NCBI GenBank assembly: GCA_037954325.1
Contig: JBBMNZ010000001.1
Span: 24,507,758-24,571,757 of the forward strand
DNA: 64,000 nucleotides
From: Fistularia commersonii
Taxonomy: Eukaryota > Chordata > Actinopteri > Syngnathiformes > Fistulariidae
Direction: 5' to 3'
In this document: positions 45,201-55,700 of the stretch, piece after piece
How the letters are laid out: every line of letters begins with the position of its first letter
Numbering within the stretch: the first letter of the stretch is position 1
The notes under the pieces: model-generated
The model's input: only the letters and a program-made list of their open reading frames with translations
The model's database searches: none
What the model was told of the DNA's origin: nothing
Position numbers and translations under genes: made by a program

Positions 45201-46925
45201 ATAAAGTTCAGTTCTTGGATCTTGTGACACAACAAAGATTGGTTTCTTCTGGTGTTTTTCCTTTTCACAAGTGGTGCTACTGGTGCACAGGTGAAAGACA
45301 CTAGAAAAAAAAACAAACCAAAACACACACTGCCTTAAAGAAACAGTGTGACAGTGTACTTTGAATATCAGTTTATTTGAATCAAGATAAATTGAGCCTT
45401 TGCTGACAACAGAACCAGGTGCTCACTTAAATGTTTAATGGTTGGATGACTTGCGTAGAGGAGAAGGGTGAGGCCTAATGATTCGAGACATTCCAATCTA
45501 CCCAAGGGTAAAAGTAAAACTACCGAGAAGCTGTCTGAGGATCATTCCTGAAGGATTTGGTTTGTGCAGCAGCGGCACAAGTGACTACACAGCATAGACT
45601 TTCTGGTCAGTCATTCCCCCTAATAAATGCATTATCTATAAATTCTGTATAGCAGAGATTATTATCACTGAGATGATGGAAAATAAGAAGTTATGTACTC
45701 AAAATTCAAAAATGTAAGATGTAAAACCCTGACCAGGTAGCACAGAGACACAGTGGTTAGTACTCCTGCCTCCCAGCGTAAAGGACCCCGCTTTCATTCC
45801 CACGAGTGGCCTTTCGATGAGAGTTTTTCTCCTTACTCTCCATGTATCGGCCTGGGTTTCCTCCCACAGTGGGAAAAACATGCAGGACATTAATTTGAAG
45901 AAACTGGGAAAAACTGCCCACATGCGTGACACGGTGTGAATGGTCGTCTGTCTCTATATGAGGCCCTGGGATCGACTGGCGTCCGGTCCAGTGCGCACCC
46001 TGCCTCTCGCCCAATGACAACCAGGACTAGCTCAAGCATCCCGACAATCCTAAGTGCAGTATAAGCAGTGGATGAGATCCTGCCTGAAAACACCAAGCAA
46101 TAATCAGTAGAAAGAATGCAGACGATAGGTATTTCTACATCAGGGGTCTTAGACTCGTGGCCCGCGGGCCAATTGCTGCACTCGGAACAATATTTTGTTG
46201 ACCCCTGCCTGAAATCAAATCTTTGTGTTAGTGCGGCCCGTGCGTTTTTTTTATCACATGCATCAGGGTGTTTTATACAATGGGTTTCAAAAAACCAACG
46301 GGCAAGGAAAAAATGGAAAAAGTAACTTTGCGATAAATTTTTTGCTTCAAAATTCGAAAATAAAATGATTTTTTGTGACATCGTCAAAATGATCTTTTCT
46401 TATTTCTATAAAAACCACAAAAAAAAGCAGCAAAAAAAAAAAAACGGTAAAATTAAAAAGAGTGATTTAATAACCAGAATACCCACCATTAGCCTTGTAA
46501 ACATTATACCTCTTCTTACATATGCTCCTAATCAATTTTCAAATAAACTCTGGTGGCAAATTTTCCCACAGAGACAAGATTTTCTCTTTTAACTCAACAA
46601 TATTTTTAGGGTGTAATTTCATCAATTCTTTCTTTAATATCCTTTTTTAACATAAATTCGTCATGTATTTTTTTGGAGGGACTGTCCATTCCATATAAAG
46701 ATTTTTATGATTTACCTGTTTACCTTCTTCACTCTAAAACAAAGGAAAAATTTGGACTTAGTGTTACTTCTAGTCAATGATTTTACTGGTCCGGACCCCT
46801 TGACATCAAATTAGGCCGTACGTGGCCCCCAGACCAAAATGAATTTGACACCCCTGCTCTACACTGACTTCTGTTGCATCCACCGTTTTATATAGTGCTG
46901 TGATTAACAACTGTGGATGGAGTGT

Positions 46926-46956
<31 letters not shown>

Positions 46957-48344
46957 GGGGGTCTGTGGGGCTGCTCTTGGGCCCAAAGCCAACAGATACC
47001 ATTCATCAAGCTGAATGTGTGAGTTGTTGGGTGCTTCGGGGGAAACTTGATCAAAGAGAGTTTTGTCTGGTTGCTAGGGTTTGTTTGGAGGAGCTTAAGA
47101 CAAGCTCAGTGCGGCCTGTGAGATGTTCTGGATGTGTGTACGGTGTTCCCACAGTTTGTCACATAAATGACATCCAGTTTGTGAAGCACAATCTAATTTT
47201 GTCATTGTCTATTAAGACTAAGATACACTTTTCCTGGATATAAAAATACTGAATTAACCTACTGATAAAACAGTAGTTTTTGCTTTTTTTGCTTTGTAAT
47301 TTGTAAACATTGCTGACGTTACTGCTAATTATACCTTCCTGCCCTCTGAGCATGTGATCGGTATGGGAAGACTGACAATAAGGACCATTTATAGTAATAC
47401 AGGGGAAGAAAAAAAAAAAAAACCTCGAAGGCCACACATTGTGGCGCACGTCCACACCAGGAACATGTTCAGCAAGTGAAAATATTAAGTTAGGGAGTTC
47501 ATAAAGTCAGTTTCTGAAAATAAAAGCACAAAGTGCATTCGTTGTGCTGAAGCGCATCGACAGGATGCTCTTCGAAAATTGTGAAATTGACCAAGATAGG
47601 GAGATTATGCAACGTTACTTTCAACACAATACAGGAAAGCGGAATTTTCCCCATTCACGTTGTTTTTACGTGGGTCTTTAGAAGTAATTTGCAGAGAAAC
47701 TGCAAAATAGGTTGTCACTGACGGGACCAAAAAAAAAAAAAAAGTGGGGGTCGACACCTTGTTGGACTTTAATAAACGGAAATCGTCCAAATTCTGCAAA
47801 TTCTTGCTTGGCATCATCGCTTATCAGTCAAGGCATTCATTATCTCCACGTTTGCTGATTATCAGCTAAAACAACTAAAAAAAAAAAAAAAGAAAAAAAA
47901 AAGGGAGGGGTAGCAAAGTACAGACACCGAGGGACGGATTTTGCAACTGGACGAATTTGTTTATTAATTTTGTTTATTTTTTTATTTTTTTAAAGACTGG
48001 AAATCAACCAGCACAACGACATTAATTTTGAAAACCGTGCACCGGAAGTGCTGCTGCTAATGGCGGCGCGCTTGATTATGGTCCAAAACCTCTGCAGCAA
48101 GTCACCGAACCAAATTCATCACGACCACAACGGTCGATGCACAGCGATCCACGAACTCAAAATCTCGTTTTCTGTCGACGTGAAAGACGAGGAAACATAT
48201 ACACTTGTCACAGTCTTGGAAATACAGGATAAAAACGTTTAACGGGGGGTAAATGAACTAGGTAGCGCGTCCGGTCCGGGTCGGACCGGCACGTCAGAAG
48301 AGCGGCCGAATGTCCACCGAGTCCTGGCGTATCTTACCCGACAT
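39229..48344 (-). CDS. gyg1: Glycogenin-1 (7 coding exons, 337 aa)
   Basis: Coding exons, 5' to 3': 48344-48338, 44951-44816, 44688-44514, 44349-44187, 42068-41942, 40949-40715, 39399-39229 (stop TAG). Glycogenin (GT8 family) glucosylates its own tyrosine from UDP-glucose to make the primer that glycogen synthase extends. Seen: N-terminal strand QAFVTLATNDGYAKGA; Mn/UDP-binding DxD as Asp102-Ala-Asp104; the EELSAAPDPGWPDCFNSGV block; Asp163 in GGDQGVLN; the acceptor Tyr195 in SIYSYLPAF, the same number as in the mammalian protein; the VVHFLG and KPWNY blocks; and the C-terminal glycogen-synthase-binding helix (DDSFANIERKLDSFLK). The first exon codes only ATG-TCG-G. The first intron is 3.4 kb. 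Length fits GYG1 (333-350 aa in mammals) and not the longer GYG2. It is tail to tail with hltf. Confidence 0.97.
39400..40714 (-). other. gyg1: gyg1 last intron
   Basis: A 1.3-kb intron. Mammalian GYG1 has an alternatively spliced exon in the corresponding linker (LVYTLAFSCGF-like). I looked for a match on the minus strand here and found none. AT-rich, no repeats of note. Confidence 0.5.
41909..41934. repeat. (GT)n microsatellite next to gyg1 donor
   Basis: A run of about 26 bases ending roughly 8 bp from the end of exon 41942-42068, so it lies just downstream of the gyg1 splice donor when read on the minus strand (as CA). Confidence 0.93.
42069..44186 (-). other. gyg1: gyg1 intron 4
   Basis: A 2.1-kb intron without recognisable exons or mobile elements. 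A (GT)n run lies at 42586-42608. Minus- and plus-strand open frames here have no family resemblance and no splice context. Confidence 0.5.
45725..46085. repeat. Dispersed fish repeat, near-complete copy
   Basis: Begins with GTAGCACAGAGACACAGTGG, continues through GGTTTCCTCCCACAGTGGGA, GTGAATGGTCGTCTGTCTCT and CTGGCGTCCGGTCCAGTGCG, and ends with GCAGTATAAGCAGTGGATGA. This is one of the commonest repeats in fish genomes. Relatives lie at 7675-7850 (opposite orientation) and 63240-63560. Confidence 0.75.
46141..46856. mobile_element. hAT-like non-autonomous element with NTCTACAN target duplication
   Basis: The left end CAGGGGTCTTAGACTCGTGG and the reverse complement of the right end, CAGGGGTGTCAAATTCATTT, are Charlie-type hAT termini, followed inward by GGCCCGCGGGCC and by GGGGGCCACG. 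The flanks TTCTACAT (46133-46140) and CTCTACAC (46857-46864) share the six central bases, which fits the 8-bp NTCTANAN-like target preference of these elements. The AT-rich 700-bp interior has no transposase frame. It lies in gyg1 intron 1. Confidence 0.82.
46922..46961 (+). repeat. (GT)n followed by a 22-base G run
   Basis: TGTGTG repeats run straight into 22 consecutive G bases (46940-46961), then GTCTGTGGGG. The run can in principle form a G-quadruplex on the plus strand. The exact length should be treated with caution, since homopolymers are error-prone in assemblies. Confidence 0.9.
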
Positions 48345-48500
48345 GGTGCCCTGGAGGGATTCAGCCCGGGGGTCTGGGGTCCTGAAAACACGGTAGAAGA
48401 GTTTGCACTGCGAAGAGCAGAGCCTCAGCAGCTGGGAGCAATTCAGCGCAGGAATTAAACCCAACATTTTCCGGGTCACGTGATCAGTGACAGCTGACAC
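48345..48500 (-). promoter_or_regulatory. gyg1: gyg1 proximal promoter and 5' UTR
   Basis: The sequence upstream of the gyg1 start is moderately GC-rich with several CpG sites and a TCACGTGA palindrome at 48476-48483 (an E-box of the CACGTG class, bound by MITF/USF/MYC-type factors), about 130 bp upstream of the start codon. The start context is CAGGGCACCATGTCGG, a good Kozak match. No TATA box is seen. Confidence 0.5.
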
Positions 48501-48689
48501 GCCCCCTGCTTCTGATTGACACTTTTTTTTTGCCGTTAAAGCGACCACACTTGGTAAAGGCGCAGTAAGAATGGGTCACCAGGGGAAACTTTTCCAATTA
48601 AGATCGTGGACCTTCTTTAATTATGCACCTGAGGTGCAAGTTCTTAATTGAAAGAGTTTTCACTCCTATCAGGTGCAAGATGTGTTCAT

Positions 48690-49142
48690 GCCTGGTGAGG
48701 CACTGACTGATGTGCCTCACCTGCCATGATAGCTCAGCACAAGAAACTAGTAGCATACATTCAGTTGTTGACAAAGACACTATACGTTGGAAATATAGTT
48801 AATATAGCAAATTTCATATAGTATTTCAACATTTTAATAGCGGCATACAGAGACAGCAATATGGTCTTGGTGCAGAGCATGCCAGCAGTCAGCCATCATT
48901 GCGCAATCGACGTTGAGGCTCAACAGTCTGCAGCCTCACCGCACGTCTCTTTTTGAACAGTAAATGTGAAAATCCAATGATTTTGAATTAAAAAAAAATC
49001 TAAAACTGGCAAAGTTAAATAAAAATATCATTATAATGCAAATCGGTGATAAATATGGCCATTTAATTATTTTTTCATTTTACATTTTTTTTCTTTGCAA
49101 GATTGGCAAGTGAGGCACGGCCTCCCCTGACTGCACATCACT
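48690..49142. mobile_element. Short non-autonomous repeat, longer copy
   Basis: Full-length relative of 4268-4592. The left end has GATGTGCCTCACCTGCCATG and the right end, in reverse complement, CAGTGATGTGCAGTCAGGGG then AGGCCGTGCCTCACTTGCCA, so the ends are inverted relatives. The copy here has an internal segment (about 48810-49000) that the other copy lacks. No coding capacity. It lies upstream of gyg1. Confidence 0.6.
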
Positions 49143-49194
49143 GACCTGAATGCAATATGAGTTGTGGCTTTTACTTACCTTAAATATTTGTGGA

Positions 49195-49345
49195 TGTTCT
49201 CAGCCATCCGGTCATGGTAAGTTCTTGTCAAAACCTTGTGGTCGTGGCAGCTAGACTTTAATTTCTTCACTTGAATAAATTTCATCCCTCATTCGTGAGG
49301 CTTCTTCAATTCTGATGACCTGTGTTTCACATTCAGAAACTCTCC
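49195..49345 (-). repeat. Fish repeat tail, opposite copy of 22985-23080
   Basis: Read on the minus strand it has CAGAATTGAAGAAGCCTCAC, GAATGAGGGATGAAATTTAT and TCAAGTGAAGAAATTAAAGT, followed by GTTTTGACAAGAACTTACCA and TGACCGGATGGCTGAGAACA. This is the same family as the copy in the pak2 intron. Confidence 0.6.
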
Positions 49346-52240
49346 ACAGGGAAATATAGAGAAATATGTTGTAAATGTATGAGTGTTTCATTGCAGTACA
49401 CAGGTTAAATTGTGAGAAAAACAGAGCTGACTGAAGCGATAGATAGAAACCACGAGATCCTTGCACAACACTTACATCTAGTGGTCATGACTTTCATAGC
49501 AATTAAAATAGAAGAGGGTAAACAGTTACGGGACAGGCAGGTCATATATTTCCTAACTCATTGACAGGTCCAATGCAAAGACTACATATTTTCCCTTGTC
49601 TGTGGTAGTTTTTAATTATCTGGATCATGTTGACAGGAGTTGCCGGATGAAAATGATTCCAGCCACAGACACCTCAAGGAAAATGGGACTGACATACGTT
49701 ACAACAACGTAATATTTTTGAAAAAAACAAAAAAAAACACAATCATGCCAAACACAAGAAATTCTAAACCCATCACTCAACTCATTAGCGCTCAACAAAA
49801 ACATCTAGATGTATATATAATAAAACAGAAAATGGGAGTATATACACATCTGTATTATTATGAGCAAGCTGCCCTTTAATTCAAACACCTTGAGATGAGA
49901 TGAGATGAGAACAACCTTATTTATCCCGAAGGAAATTGTTGTGCCAGAGTTTCAAGTAAAAAACATAACAGTAATAGATAATAGTAGAAAGGAGGAAGAA
50001 TAAGAAATACAATGAAATATGAATTGTCTTAACTGTTAACTGTAACTACAAAGACTGAAGATTCCCTGCGGCTGAGGGAAGAGGAATTAAGTAGAACTAA
50101 TAACAGAGTTATATGCAATCACTGTTAGTTTTTGTTGTTTTGGTTTTTTTTTTGCACAGACGTCACTGTGATCTGTAAGCGATATGTTAGACTTCCATAA
50201 ATGTGCAATTCATATGGTTGAGTTGTGTGCCAACTAGTGTTATGTGTGTTCCTGTGTGTGTGGTTTTCTCTGTAGTCTCCCTGCTGCGCATGTGCTCTAA
50301 GGAGCAAGTCAGTGAATAATGCAGGAGGCTTTTTGAGAAAGTCTTTAGCTGACTGTTATACGCCGAAACCGACAGCCGATCTAGGCTCAGGGTCGACATC
50401 CAAAACTACAGGTGGTGAAGCATCATCAGGAGGTGGAACGCTTGTCTGAGTCCAGAGACTGTAACCGGAGAGGACCTCGGAGGCACAGAGTGAAAACTGG
50501 TCAGATCAAGTGTCTGAGAGACCTGAATGGGACGTAGAAAAATGGAAGCGTTTTACATGGTCTATTCAGAAGATAATTTCAGTAATGGCATTATAATGGA
50601 CAGGTATGGAAATGTCTGTACTGTGTGTGTGATTCAGGTGTTTCTTGATTCGAGGTGGTTATTTGCTGTCTTTAAGGGTGCCAGGGGTGAAAATAGGTTG
50701 AAAGGGAGAGAAAAGGGGATGGTAAACAAGGAGTGAATTGTAAAAGAAAGGCAAATTAGAGGGAAATTAACCCCAAACTAGTTCTCAGCAAATTGCTTTT
50801 CCTCGTTTGGAAGCCTCAGCTTTGCTCGGGACTGCAAATCCCTCAACCTAACTGAGACTGAACGTAAGCCCTTAATTCCATCATTTTTCCTTCTTTCTTT
50901 ACAGTTTCTTAAAGGCGACTTATTATTGCTGCTAAACAATTACTTGCCAAACCTATATACCAGCACAAGGATGCTGTAGGGAAGATTCAGGACCTAAACG
51001 GATAAGTCTAATGATGCAAATTTAAAGAGAAGCATCAGGGAATTGCCACCTGGGTGTTTAACTGTAATCGGAAAAGGGTGGAGAAAACAAGAGCACGTTC
51101 TGTGTGGTAGTGCATTCCTGAGTGTTGGGATAGAGGCTGAGCACTGCAGTAGAGCGGTTTCATCTGAGTGATGCATTTTGCCCTGTGCCTCGGGTTACAG
51201 GGCTTTGTGTGACAAAAAGACAGGTTGTGCAGGCAAACGGACAGCTCATGTTTTAAACATGTTTGACCACAATGCAAAATTTGACCACAGAAGAACCAGT
51301 GACAGATGACAACATGAATCAATTGTATGACTCACATTTGTACAGCAGCAGGTGGAAAAGGATAAATTGCGTATTTACATAGCCACAAAATGACATTTTA
51401 ATCCGTCTTTGGACATCAGTATTCGTTTATTACCGGTTTAATGTTTTTGAAAGGTAAACTGAACTTGAATTTTCATCTTGTGCTCAACATCTGACACGGA
51501 ATCTACCGTTTGAAATCTGGTGCAGTTTGTTGATACAAACTATTACTCATCGCTATTGTGTTTTTGAAAGAGCTTTATCGAAATGCTGCTCAAATATAAA
51601 TGGAGTCAGAACAGTACTTAGGCCAGGTCCCAAGACAAACATCTATTGTTCTAATGGAAATGTACTAATACATAGTTAATTTTACTGATATACTTTTGTT
51701 TCCTTTTACCAATGTACTTCATATGTAAGCTCAAAAATCAGTTTTACTTTGTATCACATACATATGCAGAGCGAATCACTGCCCCCAAATATAGGACTAT
51801 GTCTTATAGGGTATAGAAGAGCCTATGTCAATGGAAGTTCCTGCTTATAAGGTAAACAAAATGTCGCGTTTAAAACAGTTGTTTTCCCATGTCAAGATAT
51901 GTATTTTTGGAAATACCCATGAATGGCTCCATTTTATTGTTTGAAAATCTTTTATAGGCATTCCCTGAAAAAAAAAATCCTTCCATGGGTGATGAATGTC
52001 TTACACTATGTTGTGTTTATGTATTTCTTTGGTGCAACACAAGACACCTATTTGGCCTTGACAGAGAGTCGACATCCTGTGTGGGATAAAAAGATGACAA
52101 ATTTTGTGACAGAAAACAAAATGATCACATTGAAAAAGTGTTATATGTTAACTGTCAGACTACGCCTGTCCAAGGGTCCAGGCAGGTCAAAGATCCAATC
52201 TCTGACTCTCCCGAGTGACGTCTCCCAGGAGAGATAACCA
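49346..52240. other. Intergenic region between gyg1 and pls1
   Basis: Outside the repeat at 49890-50120 I see no exon and no known element. Short open frames (for example 50527-50736 and 51923-52237) have no family resemblance. The right end leads into the pls1 promoter. Confidence 0.5.
49890..50120. repeat. Retroposon-derived repeat (copy A)
   Basis: A GAGAT pentamer run, then CTTATTTATCCCGAAGGAAA, TTGTTGTGCCAGAGTTTCAA, an A-rich middle, and AGATTCCCTGCGGCTGAGGG near 50060. The same order of blocks recurs at 60628-60890. Confidence 0.65.
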
Positions 52241-52389
52241 ATTCTCAGCCTACCTCGGCTCCAGCCTCTTTCGTGCACTGGTGTGACGCCCGGCGCAGCT
52301 CTGAGAGGCCGAGCAGCCGAATCGAAGGAAGAGGGATCCGCTCGGAGAGGATTACAACTTTGGACAGAGTCGCACTGGCTCCTATGAAG
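52241..52389 (+). promoter_or_regulatory. pls1: Probable pls1 first (untranslated) exon and promoter
   Basis: A GC-richer block (GACGCCCGGCGCAGCTCTGA, then CCGAGCAGCCGAATCG) that ends in CTATGAAG followed by GTATCG, a possible splice donor at 52390. Coding exon 1 has a clear acceptor at 52760, so an upstream untranslated exon must exist; this is the best candidate. Confidence 0.45.
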
Positions 52390-52781
52390 GTATCGTTCAT
52401 TTATTAAGCTCTCACCTAAACCAAAAGGACAAGACGCGGAGTAACTGAGGCTGAAGGGTGTGGAAACTAGGGTGTGTGTGTGTATTGATTATTTTTGCAC
52501 AACTGAACAGTGTAAGTGTTCTTTGTCGTTGCTGCTGATGAGAAAGCGATTGGTCGATTTAGAAATATTCCAGTAAATAAAGTTGGATCTCCTCTTTCAC
52601 AAGCTCCTTCGTAAAAAATTTTGAAAATCTCCATATTTACAATATGTGCATCTATTTGAAACAGTGAAATCAATACTTTTTTAAAATTTAATTCATTCAG
52701 GGTGCTTTTATTGGACAGAAAGCTGTTTTGAGTGTGAATCAGAGCTGCGGTGTGTTTCAGGTGCTGCAGGCAGAAGCTACC

Positions 52782-55700
52782 ATGGAGAATCGTGTCACAC
52801 AAATTTCCAGAGAGGATCTAGAAGAGCTCCGAGAGGCTTTTAACAAAGTTGGTGAGTGTAGCTAGTGGTTAATGTAAAGGTGATACATAATGAATCTATG
52901 GTTCCATAAGTGACAGCGAAGCTGGACTTCCATCCAGCACAATAAGCCTTTCGTATTGATGGCCTAATCTGAGTTTTACAGTCAGCCATGAAATATGACT
53001 TTTACGTAAGAATTTTTTATTGCTGTGGTTGTGAAGTTCACGTACAACAAGTGTTACCTCTGAATGTAGGGCAACAAGATGTCACACTCTATCGCTTGAT
53101 CAACAAATTGACAACTACATTATGCCATTAGTAATAAGGGAAACACACATCCTGCAAAAGGAGTGTGTGCATCTCAATAAAGTTGGGTTGCTGTCGGTTG
53201 TTACGCACTGCAAAGTTAAGCATAGGTGTAGTCAGATTACATTTGCCCATCATGCAGAGATGAATCATATTAAGATAGGATAAGAGAATCAGAATCATCT
53301 TATTGCCAGTAAAAATTCAACTTAAACAAAATATATTATCGCCCAGCTGAACTTTTTAAGCCAACACCGATGTTTTGGAACTGGAGTTTTGTTATCAGTG
53401 CATTGGCCACAGTGTCAAGATAGAAGGAAAAGATTTCACATTTGACATGAAAATGAACATTGGGTTGATATAAAATCCACTGCTGAACTTAAAAACCAAA
53501 AAAATATCGACATCACAAGGCTTGTGACAAAATGCAAACACCTGTGTTTTAATATCCGGACATAGACATTGCAGCCCGCGAGCATCCAAATATCAATATC
53601 TTCACCTACCATGCAAAACATCTGAATATGAATCCGATGCTCCGTACATTTCTTAGCAAATGAGAAAGAAAATAGCTGACATGTGTATAAATAGATCATT
53701 CATTTATTTTAAAGCCCATAATATGAAACTGAAACTCGTGACCGCCACAAGGCAATGTCGTGATTCACATTGATTCACATATTTTGATGGCTAACTATCC
53801 ACAAAAGTAGATATGGTCATATACAGAAATGCAACAAAAGGAAAATTCCTCCCAAAAAATCAATGTTATAATAGGAACAACAAATAATGTTATCAATCAG
53901 AACCAACAAATATCTGTTTGCGCTATTCGGAAACAAGATCAACGGCAAACATCTCCATCAAGCATCACCAAAACTTATCATTTGTGGATTATATTGACCA
54001 AATAACTATATTTGTGGAACAGATTGACCCGCTGCATCTATGTGTGCATTTCTCTGTGTCTGTTTGTGGACAGATATTGATAACAGCGGTTATGTGAGTG
54101 ACTTTGAACTCCACGAGCTGTTCAGGGAAGCCAGTTTCTCCTTACCAGGATACAAGGTGCGAGAGATCATTAAAACCTTTGTCACAGGAGACACCAATAA
54201 GGATGAGAAGATCACCTTCGACGAATTCGTCTCTGTAAGAAACAATGACCTCCGACATAATATCTGCCCTCGCGTTTAACTAACGGATTGCGTTCCTTGT
54301 TTAGATCTACCAGGAGCTGAAGAGTAAAAAGCTGAGCGAGACTTTCAGGAAAAGCATCACGAGGAAAGACGGAATCCGTTCCTTCGGAGGAACTTCAGGA
54401 AACTCCTGCGAGGGAACACAGCATTCCTATTCTGGTGGGAGACAGTTTCATAATCACCGCAGGTGTAACTTTAATCGTTCAAACATGATTACAAGTGCTG
54501 GGGATTATTTTTAAGCCCACAAAGCAGATTCATGGAGAAATATTCACTGTGTTGGACTAGCCCGTTTTCTTTACGCCTCATATTCCCAAATACTTACATA
54601 TACATTTGCATGAAACAATATTAGACAATATCTAATATTTTGAATCATCTTGTGCCACTGTATATTATTGTGCTGAAGACAGCGATTAGTGATGTCATAG
54701 AAAGACATGTAACATCGGGCAGGCTTTAATTCACCGCTGTGTGTGTTTGTTCAGATGAAGAAAAGGTGGCGTTTGTCAACTGGATCAACAAAGCTTTGGC
54801 CAAAGATCCAGACTGCCAACATGTGCTGCCCATGAACCCTGACGACGAGAGCGTCTTCAATTCGGTCCGCGACGGCATCGTGCTATGGTGAGGCAAACGT
54901 GACAAGCGTTAAGACAACCGTCCCTCGCCTCGTTTATCATCAGCTTCGTAGCTGCTGATAAACAGGTTCAGTGAGAAACACAAGCGTCCTCATTTCACTG
55001 ATTATAAGTCTTGTGAATAAAACAAAATCATTTTTGTTTTGAAATGACAAGGACTAATGGGAGCCACTTTTACTGGTTCATTGTTTCCCTTTTTTACCAT
55101 GCTTAACATTTTTTGTCCTCTTTCAGCAAAATGATCAACCTGTCTCAACCCGACACGATTGACGAAAGAGTCATCAACACAAAGAAACTTACCCATTTTA
55201 AAATGACAGTGAGTCTTTTTGTCCCAAATCCTCATACATAATTAGCCGAAGGATAATAGTTAATCAAAAGGATCAACTGTGCATTTCATTAAACGCAGTT
55301 TATGGAAATTTAAATACTTTTCCAGTCTTCACAAAGTTGCTTTGAGCAACCAGCTGAGAAGAAATTAATACCAAATGTTTTATCTAAATGTATTTGAATT
55401 AAAAAGGCAGAAGTGCGGCTTCAGACAATCAAAGTGGTGGTGCAATAGCCTATGACATGAATCTTTATTACATGCTTTTATTGCGTCTGGTTTATATCCC
55501 TCATAACTCTGCAGTAGCTTCCTCTGTGGAAAAATATGGAATCTACCAAGAATGACCTGGATTAGATTAAATTACTTGGTGTTTGTGGGAAAACCAAGAA
55601 AGAAAATTGCGTTTTGAAAGAATGAAAAGGGTTGAACAATTGTTCTTTGTATCTTTAGGAGAATCTTGTCCTCGCCCTGAATTCGGCGTCAGCGATTGGC

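Larger units (their letters stand above)
44952..48337 (-). other. gyg1: gyg1 intron 1
   Basis: A 3.4-kb intron. It holds a dispersed fish repeat (45725-46085), a hAT-like element (46141-46856), a GT then G22 tract (46922-46961), and A-rich runs near 47409-47425, 47728-47744 and 47878-47902. A 64-codon plus-strand frame at 48048-48242 has no family resemblance. Confidence 0.55.

Noticed and set aside
44825..45328. A 167-codon minus-strand frame
   Set aside because: Only 44816-44951 is coding (gyg1 exon 2) and in another frame; the rest is intron.
48048..48242. Plus-strand 64-codon frame near the gyg1 promoter (possible divergent gene)
   Set aside because: No family resemblance, no splice partner, and it lies inside gyg1 intron 1.
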